DNA from: an uncultured Desulfuromonadales bacterium
GTDB lineage: Bacteria; Desulfobacterota; Desulfuromonadia; Desulfuromonadales; Geopsychrobacteraceae
DNA: 43,127 nucleotides
Assembly (NCBI GenBank): GCA_947259685.1
Contig: CAMYNC010000010.1
Coordinates: forward strand, 1-43,127
Direction of reading: 5' to 3'
Position 1 is the first letter of the stretch; every line of letters starts with the position of its first letter. Both the position numbers and the translations under genes were made by a program. Below, in pieces: positions 35,361 to 43,127 of this stretch. The notes beneath the pieces were generated by a model. The model was not told the DNA's origin and did not search any database. It saw only the letters and a program-made list of their open reading frames with translations.

Positions 35361-36818
35361 ATGGAATGGAATAGTTTTACGATTTCGCAACTGCGCGAGA
35401 AATTAGCCGCCGGAGAGATGACCTCGGTTGACCTGACCAAGGTCTTTCTTGCGCGGATCAAAGCGACTGATGAAAAGGTTAACGCTTTTATCACCGTTTG
35501 TGAAGCCGAAGCCCTGGCTGCGGCCGAGGCGGCCGACCAACGCATCGCCGCAGGCAATGCTGCAGCGCTGACCGGCATTCCGCTGGCGGTTAAAGATATC
35601 TTCAATACTTTGGATGTGCGCACCACCTGCGGCTCGAAGATTCTCGACAACTACGTTTCCCCTTACGATGCGACCGCGATTGCCAAACTACGTGAGCAGG
35701 GCGCGGTGATCATCGGCAAGCTGAATATGGACGAGTTCGCCATGGGCTCATCCAACGAAAACAGTGCTGCCGGCAGCGTCAAAAACCCCTGGGACCTGCA
35801 GCGGGTGCCGGGTGGTTCATCCGGTGGCAGTGCCGCGGCGATTGCTTCAGGGCAGGCGCTGGCCACCTTGGGGACCGATACCGGCGGTTCGATCCGTCAG
35901 CCGGCCTCTCATTGCGGCGTGGTTGGGCTCAAGCCGACCTATGGCCGGGTCTCCCGCTACGGGGTGATCGCCTATGCCTCTTCTCTCGATCAGGTCGGAC
36001 CTTTGGCCCGTAATGTTGAAGACTGCGCAACCCTGCTCGGGGTCATCGCCGGTTACGATCCGGCCGATTCGACCTCGGTCGACACCCCGGTGCCCGACTA
36101 TCTGGAAAACCTTAAACAGGGGGTTAAGGGCAAGAAAATCGGCTTGCCGCAAGAGTATTTCATCGATGGCCTGGATGCCGACGTCAAACAGGCGGTTGAG
36201 GCGGCGATCGTCACCTACCGCGAACTGGGAGCTGAAATCGTCGAAGTCAACCTACCGCACACCGACTATGCGGTCGCCTGTTACTACCTGATCGCCACCG
36301 CCGAGGCGTCCAGTAACCTGGCGCGCTACGACGGGGTCCGTTTCGGGGTGCGTAAAGATGCCGGCGAAGGACTGATCGGGATGTACCAACAGACCCGTGC
36401 CGCCGGTTTCGGCGACGAGGTCAAGCGGCGCATCATGCTCGGTACCTATGCCCTGTCCAGCGGTTACTACGATGCCTATTATTTGAAGGCGCAAAAAGTG
36501 CGGACCCTGATCCGTCAGGATTTCCTCGCCGCCTTTGAAAAGGTGGACCTGCTGCTTACCCCGGTTGCACCAACCCCGGCTTTCAAGATCGGCGAAAAGG
36601 TCAATGATCCGCTGCAGATGTACCTTTCCGATATCTTCACCATCTCGACCAACCTGGCGGGAACCTGTGGCATCAGCCTGCCCTGCGGGCTGAGCAGTGA
36701 GGGCTTGCCGATTGGGCTACAGTTGCTCGGCAAGCCGTTTGCGGAAGCCGAAATTCTACAGACAGCCTGGGCGTTTGAAAACGCCACCAGCTGGGGCGGC
36801 AGGCTTGCAGATTTGTAA
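35361..36818 (+). CDS. gatA: Asp-tRNA(Asn)/Glu-tRNA(Gln) amidotransferase subunit A
   Basis: This 485-residue amidase-signature protein supplies ammonia from glutamine. The catalytic triad is K78 (LAVKD), S153 (in GGSSGGS) and S177 (in [10 protein letters not shown]), matching the family triad with a one-residue shift. The flanking [10 protein letters not shown] and [14 protein letters not shown] segments are also typical, and the length is normal. ATG 35361 follows GGAGA. A palindromic repeat element separates it from gatB. Confidence 0.97.
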   Translation: MEWNSFTISQLREKLAAGEMTSVDLTKVFLARIKATDEKVNAFITVCEAEALAAAEAADQRIAAGNAAALTGIPLAVKDIFNTLDVRTTCGSKILDNYVSPYDATAIAKLREQGAVIIGKLNMDEFAMGSSNENSAAGSVKNPWDLQRVPGGSSGGSAAAIASGQALATLGTDTGGSIRQPASHCGVVGLKPTYGRVSRYGVIAYASSLDQVGPLARNVEDCATLLGVIAGYDPADSTSVDTPVPDYLENLKQGVKGKKIGLPQEYFIDGLDADVKQAVEAAIVTYRELGAEIVEVNLPHTDYAVACYYLIATAEASSNLARYDGVRFGVRKDAGEGLIGMYQQTRAAGFGDEVKRRIMLGTYALSSGYYDAYYLKAQKVRTLIRQDFLAAFEKVDLLLTPVAPTPAFKIGEKVNDPLQMYLSDIFTISTNLAGTCGISLPCGLSSEGLPIGLQLLGKPFAEAEILQTAWAFENATSWGGRLADL

Positions 36819-36825
36819 ATAGATT

Positions 36826-36893
36826 CACCGCAGAGAATACGGAGGCGGCAGAGATTAGGCGATTTTTTCAGCACTCTCTGCGACCTTTGCGGT
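36826..36893. repeat. Imperfect palindromic interspersed-repeat-like element between gatA and gatB
   Basis: The outer arms ACCGCA (36827-36832) and TGCGGT (36888-36893) and the inner arms GCAGAGA (36848-36854) and TCTCTGC (36875-36881) form a long hairpin with an AT-rich loop. The wording (CACCGCAGAGA...GGAGGC..GCAGAGA) resembles a dispersed repeat I recall from Geobacter-type genomes. It lies within an operon, so it may affect mRNA ends or stability. A single copy is visible here. Confidence 0.6.
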
Positions 36894-36938
36894 AAAACGT
36901 TTTGGATATTCCTGATCCAGGGAAAGAGGCATTAGCAA

Positions 36939-38375
36939 ATGGATTCCAGATATGAAGTCGTGATCGGGCTGGAGGTGCATGTCCAGCTGACCACTAAAAC
37001 CAAGATCTTCTGCGGGTGTTCCAAAGACTTCGGCCAAGAGCCGAACAGCCAAACCTGCCCGGTTTGCCTGGGACTGCCGGGAGCGCTGCCGGTGCTGAAC
37101 AAGCAGGTGGTGGAATATGCTATCAAGACCGGCCTGGCAACCAATCATCGGATTGCCCCGCGTTCAATATTTGCCCGCAAAAACTACTTTTACCCCGATC
37201 TGCCAAAAGGTTACCAGATCTCCCAGTTCGAACTGCCGATCTGCGAGCACGGTTGGTTGAATATCGAAACCGAGGAATTGGGTAAGAAGAGGATTGGCAT
37301 CACCCGCATCCATATGGAAGAGGATGCCGGCAAACTGCTGCACTCCGATGGCAACAGCTCGTCAGTTGACCTCAATCGCGCTTGCACGCCGCTGCTCGAA
37401 GTTGTTTCCGAACCGGATATGCGCAGTGCCGATGAGGCGATCGCCTATCTCAAACAGTTGCACCAGATCGTCATGTATCTCGGCGTCTGCGATGGTAACC
37501 TGGAGGAAGGTTCTTTCCGCTGCGACGCCAACGTCTCAATCCGTCCCTGGGGGCAAAAAGAGTTGGGTACCCGCGCCGAGCTGAAAAACCTCAATTCTTT
37601 CCGCTTTATCAAGCAGGCGATCGAATATGAGGTTGAGCGGCAGATCGAGGTTCTCGATGAGGGCGGCAAGGTGGTTCAGGAAACCCGTCTGTACGATGCT
37701 GATAAAGGCACCACCCGCTCGATGCGCGGCAAGGAAGAAGCACACGATTATCGTTATTTTCCCGATCCCGACCTGGTGCCTCTGGTGGTTTCAAACGATT
37801 GGATCGAACGTATCAAGGCCGAATTGCCGGAACTGCCGGCGGCCAAACTGCAACGTTATCAGGACCAGCTCGGGCTGCCGGCTTATGATGCCGGGGTGCT
37901 TTCGGCGGAACGGGAAGTGGCAGACTATTTCGATGCCCTGGTCGCTTTGCATGGCAACGCCAAGCTCTGCTCCAACTGGGTGATGGGCGAGGTGCTGCGC
38001 TCGCTGAAGGAAAAAGAGATCGATATCAATGTCTGTCCAGTCACCCCGGAGCTGCTGGCCGGGGTGCTGCAGCGGATCGCTGACAACACCATCTCCGGCA
38101 AGATCGCCAAGACGGTTTTCGAGGCGATCTGGCAGACCGGCAAAACCGCCGATCAGGTCATTGAAGAGAAGGGTCTCAAACAGGTCACCGATACCGGCGC
38201 CATCGAAGCGATCCTCGATGAGGTGATCGCCGCCAACCAGGGGCAGTTCGAAGAGCTAAAGGCTGGCAAAGACAAGCTGATCGGTTTTTTTGTCGGCCAG
38301 GTGATGAAACTCAGTAAAGGCAAAGCCAACCCCGGCATGGTCAATCAATTAATCCAAAAGAAACTAAAAGGGTAG
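36939..38375 (+). CDS. gatB: Asp-tRNA(Asn)/Glu-tRNA(Gln) amidotransferase subunit B
   Basis: This 478-residue protein has the GatB core ([67 protein letters not shown]) and the helical C-terminal tail domain (about 330-478) that binds the tRNA body. It activates the aminoacyl-tRNA by ATP-dependent phosphorylation before amide transfer. CGC plus CPVC form the usual zinc site. Length is normal. It ends four bases before mtnA. Confidence 0.97.
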   Translation: MDSRYEVVIGLEVHVQLTTKTKIFCGCSKDFGQEPNSQTCPVCLGLPGALPVLNKQVVEYAIKTGLATNHRIAPRSIFARKNYFYPDLPKGYQISQFELPICEHGWLNIETEELGKKRIGITRIHMEEDAGKLLHSDGNSSSVDLNRACTPLLEVVSEPDMRSADEAIAYLKQLHQIVMYLGVCDGNLEEGSFRCDANVSIRPWGQKELGTRAELKNLNSFRFIKQAIEYEVERQIEVLDEGGKVVQETRLYDADKGTTRSMRGKEEAHDYRYFPDPDLVPLVVSNDWIERIKAELPELPAAKLQRYQDQLGLPAYDAGVLSAEREVADYFDALVALHGNAKLCSNWVMGEVLRSLKEKEIDINVCPVTPELLAGVLQRIADNTISGKIAKTVFEAIWQTGKTADQVIEEKGLKQVTDTGAIEAILDEVIAANQGQFEELKAGKDKLIGFFVGQVMKLSKGKANPGMVNQLIQKKLKG

Positions 38376-38379
38376 CGCA

Positions 38380-39444
38380 ATGTCCGGTTGTCAAGTCGAT
38401 ACCAATACCATCCGTCCCATCCGTTTTTTTAACGGCAAGTGCCAAATGCTCGACCAGCGGCGGCTCCCGGCCGAAGAGGTCTGGCTCGATTACACGGACT
38501 ATCAGAGCGTCGCTGAAGCGATTCGCAGCATGGTGGTGCGTGGTGCGCCGGCTATCGGCGTCGCGGCAGCGATCGGTGCCTGGTTCGGCGCTCGCGATAT
38601 TGAAACCGAGTCGAGTCAAGAGTTTTTCGCCGAATTTGAAAAGGTCTGCGACCTGCTGGCCGCTACTCGCCCGACCGCCGTCAATCTATTCTGGGCATTA
38701 AATCGGATGAAGTCGTTTGCCCACGCCAACCTCGATCGTACGGTGATGGAGCTGAAGATCGGCCTTGAGTTTGAAGCGTTGGCGATCACTCAGGAAGACG
38801 AACAACTTTGTAAAAAACTGGGTCGCCAGGGGGCCGGATTGATCCCTGATAACGCCCGGGTGCTGACCCACTGTAATGCTGGTGCGCTGGCGACCGGTGG
38901 CTATGGTACGGCTCTGGGGGTGATCCGCGCCGCGGTGGAGGCCGGTAAGAAGGTCGCCGTGATCGCGGACGAAACCCGTCCCTTTCTTCAGGGCTCCCGG
39001 CTGACCGCCTGGGAGCTGCAGAAAGATAATATCCCGGTGACCCTGATCTGTGACAACATGGCCGGTTACCTGATGAGCAAAGGCGAGATCGACTGCGTGA
39101 TTGTTGGTGCCGACCGGATCGCCGCCAACGGCGATGTCGCCAATAAAATCGGCACCTACACGGTGGCGGTGCTGGCCCGGGAACACCAGATCCCCTTTTA
39201 TGTCGCTGCACCGATCTCAACCATCGACCTGAGCCTGGCCGATGGCACGCAGATCCCCATCGAAGAGCGCGATGCCCGGGAAATCACTCATCTTAAGGAT
39301 GTGCAACTGGCCCCCGCAGGAATCAGCATTCGCAACCCGGCCTTTGATGTGACACCCCACCGTTTGGTCACGGCGATTATCACCGAGCGGGGTGTCGTCG
39401 AAGGCGACTATCTGAACCGCCTGGCAGCGCTGGTCAATGGCTGA
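38380..39444 (+). CDS. mtnA: S-methyl-5-thioribose-1-phosphate isomerase
   Basis: This 354-residue enzyme of methionine salvage isomerises methylthioribose-1-phosphate to methylthioribulose-1-phosphate. [40 protein letters not shown] with catalytic C165, and [18 protein letters not shown] with catalytic D245 are all present. The eIF2B-like fold is complete. Related ribose-1,5-bisphosphate isomerases are less likely. The ATG is four bases after the gatB stop, so it belongs to the same operon; the glnE start is 14 bases after its stop. No other methionine-salvage gene is in the window. Confidence 0.95.
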   Translation: MSGCQVDTNTIRPIRFFNGKCQMLDQRRLPAEEVWLDYTDYQSVAEAIRSMVVRGAPAIGVAAAIGAWFGARDIETESSQEFFAEFEKVCDLLAATRPTAVNLFWALNRMKSFAHANLDRTVMELKIGLEFEALAITQEDEQLCKKLGRQGAGLIPDNARVLTHCNAGALATGGYGTALGVIRAAVEAGKKVAVIADETRPFLQGSRLTAWELQKDNIPVTLICDNMAGYLMSKGEIDCVIVGADRIAANGDVANKIGTYTVAVLAREHQIPFYVAAPISTIDLSLADGTQIPIEERDAREITHLKDVQLAPAGISIRNPAFDVTPHRLVTAIITERGVVEGDYLNRLAALVNG

Positions 39445-39458
39445 AGAAAGCACTTTAA

Positions 39459-42400
39459 ATGGAAAGTAGACGGCAGGAAATCATCGAAAATCTGAGGCTG
39501 CTCGGTAGCGATCAGGAGCCACAACTCGTCGCCTGGCTGGAAGGCTTCGAGCTGGTGTCAGGCGAACGTGCCAGGACCAACCTGCAGCTAATCGATGAAC
39601 GTCTGCAGGATGCCGAACTGCTTGCCGAGCTGCTGTTCCAAGGGCTGCAAACGGCCAACCCTGATACCACACTCAACCTGCTGGAGCGCTTGTTCGAGGT
39701 GGTCGACCTCGAGTCGCTACGCTCGGTTCTGCAGGATTCCCAGGGTCGTACCCAACTGCTGTCTATCCTTGGCGGTTCACCATTTCTCGCCGGCATCCTC
39801 TGTCGCAAGGCCAGCTATTTTGCCCAGCTCTTCCCGCAGGGCGGGATCGAGCAGGCGGTCTCTGAGCAGCAGATGCTCAGTGAGTTGCGCGAGTTGATCG
39901 CGGATGACAGTGATTTTCCGAGCCTGAAAGCCGGCTTACGAGGTTTCAAAGGCGAGCAGGTGTTGCGGATCGGCAGTCGCGATCTTTGCGGCCTGGCATC
40001 GCTGGAAGAGGTGACCGCCGAACTCTCCGGACTGGCTGCCGCGTGCCTGCAGCGCGCCTACGAGATCTGCTCCTTGCAACTGCAGGCTGAATATGGTCAG
40101 CCGCTGGAGGAGACCGAGGAGGGAGGGGCTCCAGCTGAGTTCACCATTCTCGGCATGGGCAAGTTCGGTGGCCGCGAGCTGAATTTCTCTTCCGATATCG
40201 ATCTGATCTACTGTTACTCCTCAACCCGAGGGCAAACCAGCGGGGGCAGTAAAGGCGAACAGATCTCGCTGCATCGCTATTTTGTCAAATTGGCTGAACT
40301 GGTCAGCCGGGCGTTGCATCAGGTCACCGAAGATGGTTTTGTCTTTCGGGTTGATACCCGTCTGCGGCCGGATGGTAACAGTGGCGATCTGGCGGTTTCC
40401 TTAGATGCTGCGGAGATTTATTACGAATCCTGGGGGCAGAGCTGGGAGCGTGCGGCGATGATCAAGGCACGTCCGGTGGCTGGTTCGATCGCCTTGGGCG
40501 AAGAATTGATCGCCCGACTCAAGCCGTTCGTCTACCGGCGCTATCTCGATTTTGGCATGATTGAAGATATCAAACTGATGAAGCAGAAAATCAATGCCAG
40601 TCTCAGCCGCGAGCAGGAAGGCGAGCGAAACCTGAAGCTGGGGCGTGGTGGTATTCGTGAAATCGAATTCTTTATCCAGGCCCTGCAATTGGTCAATGCT
40701 GGTAAAATTCCGCGCTTGCAGAATCGTAATTCCTTGCAGACCCTGGAATTGCTGGTGGATAAAGGCTTACTCAGCGCTGATGACTGCCGGGACCTCAGCA
40801 ATGCCTATCGGCTGTTGCGGACTGTCGAGCATCGCATCCAGATTGTTCAGGAGCGCCAGACCCACTCGCTGCCGCAGGATGATGACGAACTGCTCGCTCT
40901 GGCCCGGCGCTGCGGTTTTGCTGATCGCAAAAGCTTTGATCAAACCCTCGAGGAGAACCGGCAACGGGTCAATCGGCTGTTCAATAGCCTTTTCCATAGC
41001 GATGAAGAGGAGCAACCTCTGGCGACGCGGCCCGACATCAATTTTCTTTTTGATGACGATTCAGATAGCGATCTGGTTAAAGATCTGCTGGAAGAAAAGG
41101 GCTTTAAAAACCCGGATGGGGCCTTTGAAAGTCTTCAGCTGTTGCGTGGTAACGATCCGCTTAAACGCTTGACAGAGCGGGGGCGCCGGTTGATGGAACG
41201 GCTGGCGCCGTTGTTGATCGGCGAAGTTATCGATTCACCGAAACCGGATCAGGCATTGGCCAACCTGGAAGCCTTTATCCGCAGCATTCACGCTCGCACC
41301 TCTTACTTTTCGCTGCTTGCAGAAAATCCGGGGATTGTTAAACTGCTGGTTTCCCTTTTCAGTTCCAGCCAGATGCTCTCGCGGATTTTCATCCAGCGTC
41401 CAGAACTGCTCGATAGCCTGGTGGCGCGCGCCTACGCAGTGGTCGACAAGGATCGCGACCAGTTAGCGGAAAAACTAGCCGAGCAGATGGCCCTGGCCGG
41501 GGATTACGAACAGCAACTCGATGCTTTGCGGCGTTTTCGCAACGAAGAGTTTTTGCGTATCGCTCTGGCGGATTTGAATGGTCAGCTGGGACAGGGGGAA
41601 ACCACCCGGCAGCTTTCCTGGCTGGCGGAAGTCTGCCTGGATCAGGCGGTGGCGATTGCCCGCCATGAACTGGCCGATCGCTTTGGCGCACCCTTTGCCG
41701 ATGAGCAGGGCAACGAGGAAACCGCGTTTGCGATTATCGGCATGGGGAAGCTGGGTGGCCTGGAGCTGAATTATCATTCCGATCTGGATGTCATCTTTAT
41801 CTATCAGGGGGAAGGGCAGACCCGCCCGGTGGCCGAAACCGATCCAAAGCGCTTTCGGCAGCTCAGTAACCGCGAATACTTCGCCAAGCTTGGGCAGCGG
41901 ATGATTACCACTCTGACGCTGTCGACCCGAGAGGGGATCGTTTATAAAATCGATACTCAGCTACGTCCCTCCGGCAACCAGGGGCCGCTGGTGACCAGTT
42001 TAAATGCCTTTGAGCTCTATCATCAGGAAGCGGCTCAATCCTGGGAGCGACAAGCGTTAACCAAGGCACGGGTGGTCTGCGGACCGGCTGAGTTTGCCAA
42101 CCAGATTCAGGGCTTGATCGAAAAACTGACCTTCGAGCGGCCGGTTCCGAAAGACCTGCAGGCTGAGATTTACCGCTTGCGGGGCCGTATGGAGCGCGAA
42201 CTGGCGCGGGAGAGTGCCGAGCACATGAACATTAAGACCGGCCGCGGCGGCATGGTTGATGTCGAGTTTTTAGTGCAATACCTGCAGCTGTTGCATGCCG
42301 GTCAACAACCGCAACTGCGCCAGCAAAATACCCTTGACCTTTTGCAGGTGATGGGTGAAAAAAAGCTGATTCCGGTTGCCGATGCCGAGTTGCTCAGCAG

Positions 42401-42647
42401 TAGCTACAAGTTTCTGCGCCGGCTCGAAAACAAATTACGCCTGCTCTATGATCAATCGATGAACGAACTCTCAGCTGAGCCGAAAAAACTGCGCAAGGTG
42501 GCCCGGAGTCTTGGCTATGAAACTTCCAAAGTGGCCCCTGAAGATGATTTTCTTGCTGAATACCGCTCGGTCACTGAGGGGATCAGACAGCTTTTTGAAG
42601 TTTACCTGAATCCGCAAACTGGCGGAGTGTCTGGGGAGGGTGCCTGA
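39459..42647 (+). CDS. glnE: Bifunctional glutamine synthetase adenylyltransferase/adenylyl-removing enzyme
   Basis: This 1062-residue protein controls glutamine synthetase by adding and removing AMP. It has two nucleotidyltransferase domains. The N-terminal de-adenylylating one carries GMGKFGGRELNFSSDIDLIY near residue 232, and the C-terminal adenylylating one carries GMGKLGGLELNYHSDLDVIF near 761. Each is followed by a helical domain with the MKARPVAG/TKARVVCG and GRGGIREIEF/GRGGMVDVEF motifs. It should respond to PII and glutamine. The ATG has only a weak ribosome site (AAGAAAG), so coupling to mtnA is likely. Confidence 0.97.
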   Translation: MESRRQEIIENLRLLGSDQEPQLVAWLEGFELVSGERARTNLQLIDERLQDAELLAELLFQGLQTANPDTTLNLLERLFEVVDLESLRSVLQDSQGRTQLLSILGGSPFLAGILCRKASYFAQLFPQGGIEQAVSEQQMLSELRELIADDSDFPSLKAGLRGFKGEQVLRIGSRDLCGLASLEEVTAELSGLAAACLQRAYEICSLQLQAEYGQPLEETEEGGAPAEFTILGMGKFGGRELNFSSDIDLIYCYSSTRGQTSGGSKGEQISLHRYFVKLAELVSRALHQVTEDGFVFRVDTRLRPDGNSGDLAVSLDAAEIYYESWGQSWERAAMIKARPVAGSIALGEELIARLKPFVYRRYLDFGMIEDIKLMKQKINASLSREQEGERNLKLGRGGIREIEFFIQALQLVNAGKIPRLQNRNSLQTLELLVDKGLLSADDCRDLSNAYRLLRTVEHRIQIVQERQTHSLPQDDDELLALARRCGFADRKSFDQTLEENRQRVNRLFNSLFHSDEEEQPLATRPDINFLFDDDSDSDLVKDLLEEKGFKNPDGAFESLQLLRGNDPLKRLTERGRRLMERLAPLLIGEVIDSPKPDQALANLEAFIRSIHARTSYFSLLAENPGIVKLLVSLFSSSQMLSRIFIQRPELLDSLVARAYAVVDKDRDQLAEKLAEQMALAGDYEQQLDALRRFRNEEFLRIALADLNGQLGQGETTRQLSWLAEVCLDQAVAIARHELADRFGAPFADEQGNEETAFAIIGMGKLGGLELNYHSDLDVIFIYQGEGQTRPVAETDPKRFRQLSNREYFAKLGQRMITTLTLSTREGIVYKIDTQLRPSGNQGPLVTSLNAFELYHQEAAQSWERQALTKARVVCGPAEFANQIQGLIEKLTFERPVPKDLQAEIYRLRGRMERELARESAEHMNIKTGRGGMVDVEFLVQYLQLLHAGQQPQLRQQNTLDLLQVMGEKKLIPVADAELLSSSYKFLRRLENKLRLLYDQSMNELSAEPKKLRKVARSLGYETSKVAPEDDFLAEYRSVTEGIRQLFEVYLNPQTGGVSGEGA

Positions 42648-42648
42648 T

Positions 42649-43127
42649 ATGGCCCATAAAATTATGGTCATTGATGATGACCAGGGACTACGTTCATTTC
42701 TGCAGAAAACCCTGCTCGACGATGGTTATCAGGTTGAGACTGTCGACCGGGGTGCGGTCGGTCTGCAGAAGCTGCTGACCGAAGGTGACTACTCTCTGGT
42801 GCTGATCGATATCAATATGCCGGAAATCTCCGGTCCGACAGTCTGCAGAGCACTTCGCAAGCAGGAGAAAACCAGTGATCTGCCGGTGGTGATGATGACC
42901 GCCATGTTCCACAGCCCGGAGCAGATTGCTCAGGCCAAAGCCGACTATGGGGCCAACGAATTCCTCCTTAAGCCCTTCAGTGTTGACGATCTTACCGCTT
43001 TGGTTGCCAGTCTCTTGCCGAGCCAGCCGGCGCTCAGCAAGGAACCCGAGCCAAGACCAATCGAGAAGCATAGCATTGCATTGCTGTTACATCAGCTCTA
43101 TTCTGATAAAGCGGCTGGGCTGCTGCA
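42649..43127 (+). CDS. Response regulator receiver protein, truncated by the window edge
   Basis: The 159 visible residues begin with a receiver domain (1-120), with D10-D11, D54 (LIDINMPEISG), T84 and K108 (LKPF) all intact. After a Pro/Glu linker, the sequence HSIALLLHQLYSDKAAGLL looks like the start of a DUF4388/PATAN-type domain, found in gliding and polarity regulators of this group. This is inferred from a short stretch. It starts two bases... close after glnE (ATG 42649, glnE stop 42645-42647), with GGGAGGG upstream. The gene continues past the window. Confidence 0.85.
   Translation, partial: MAHKIMVIDDDQGLRSFLQKTLLDDGYQVETVDRGAVGLQKLLTEGDYSLVLIDINMPEISGPTVCRALRKQEKTSDLPVVMMTAMFHSPEQIAQAKADYGANEFLLKPFSVDDLTALVASLLPSQPALSKEPEPRPIEKHSIALLLHQLYSDKAAGLL

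Overview
The window reads as a chromosome segment of a Desulfuromonadales-type bacterium (Geobacter, Pelobacter and Desulfuromonas relatives, formerly Deltaproteobacteria). That placement is inferred from gene content: futalosine-pathway menaquinone genes (mqnB, mqnD), the polarity pair mglB-mglA, a multiheme cytochrome c peroxidase-like protein, many receiver and PilZ proteins, a sigma-54 activator, an MXAN_5187-like protein and an indirect Asn/Gln-tRNA amidation operon (gatCAB). Genes are dense, with strong Shine-Dalgarno sites and a few TTG starts. I see no phage, insertion sequence, integrase or CRISPR array.

Layout. 1-3121: the end of serA, a bidirectional terminator, then a leftward operon of an unidentified gene, mqnB and mqnD. 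3122-4615: a rightward mglB-mglA operon with a near-consensus promoter, then a self-contained tRNA-Asn(GTT) gene with its own promoter and terminator. 4698-6400: a leftward hipBA toxin-antitoxin module with repeated operator-like sites upstream. 6514-10892: a secreted FG-GAP/VCBS beta-propeller lipoprotein (leftward) and a four-heme cytochrome (rightward), separated by about 510 bases of divergent intergenic DNA. 10905-14176: a hybrid sensor kinase with a degenerate first receiver and an Hpt domain, plus a lone receiver. 14384-20039: a PilZ protein, a sigma-54 enhancer-binding protein, two Hsp20 chaperones and ClpB. 20143-24342: a thioredoxin-fold protein, a REC-PilZ-GAF protein, and a leftward pair of a B12-binding radical SAM protein and an MXAN_5187-like protein. 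24545-34889: glmU, glmS, a ClC chloride channel with CBS domains, a UvrD/PcrA helicase and a large REC-TPR-SARP-like regulator, tightly spaced. 34920-42647: a possible 28-residue ORF, gatC, gatA, an interspersed palindromic repeat, gatB, mtnA and glnE. 42649 onward: a truncated receiver protein.

The most interesting region is 14.4-17.3 kb. Two perfect TGCGACGTCGCA palindromes, plus two further half-sites, lie between the sigma-54 activator gene and the hsp20 pair. They sit about 100 and 150 bases upstream of a sigma-54-type promoter with correct GG-N10-GT spacing. This suggests a dedicated enhancer-driven circuit for small heat-shock proteins, possibly linked to the PilZ gene in the same operon. 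Other points of interest are the unusual REC-TPR-SARP regulator, in which the conserved receiver lysine is a glutamine, the hipBA operator repeats, the palindromic repeat between gatA and gatB, and the unidentified gene in the menaquinone operon.
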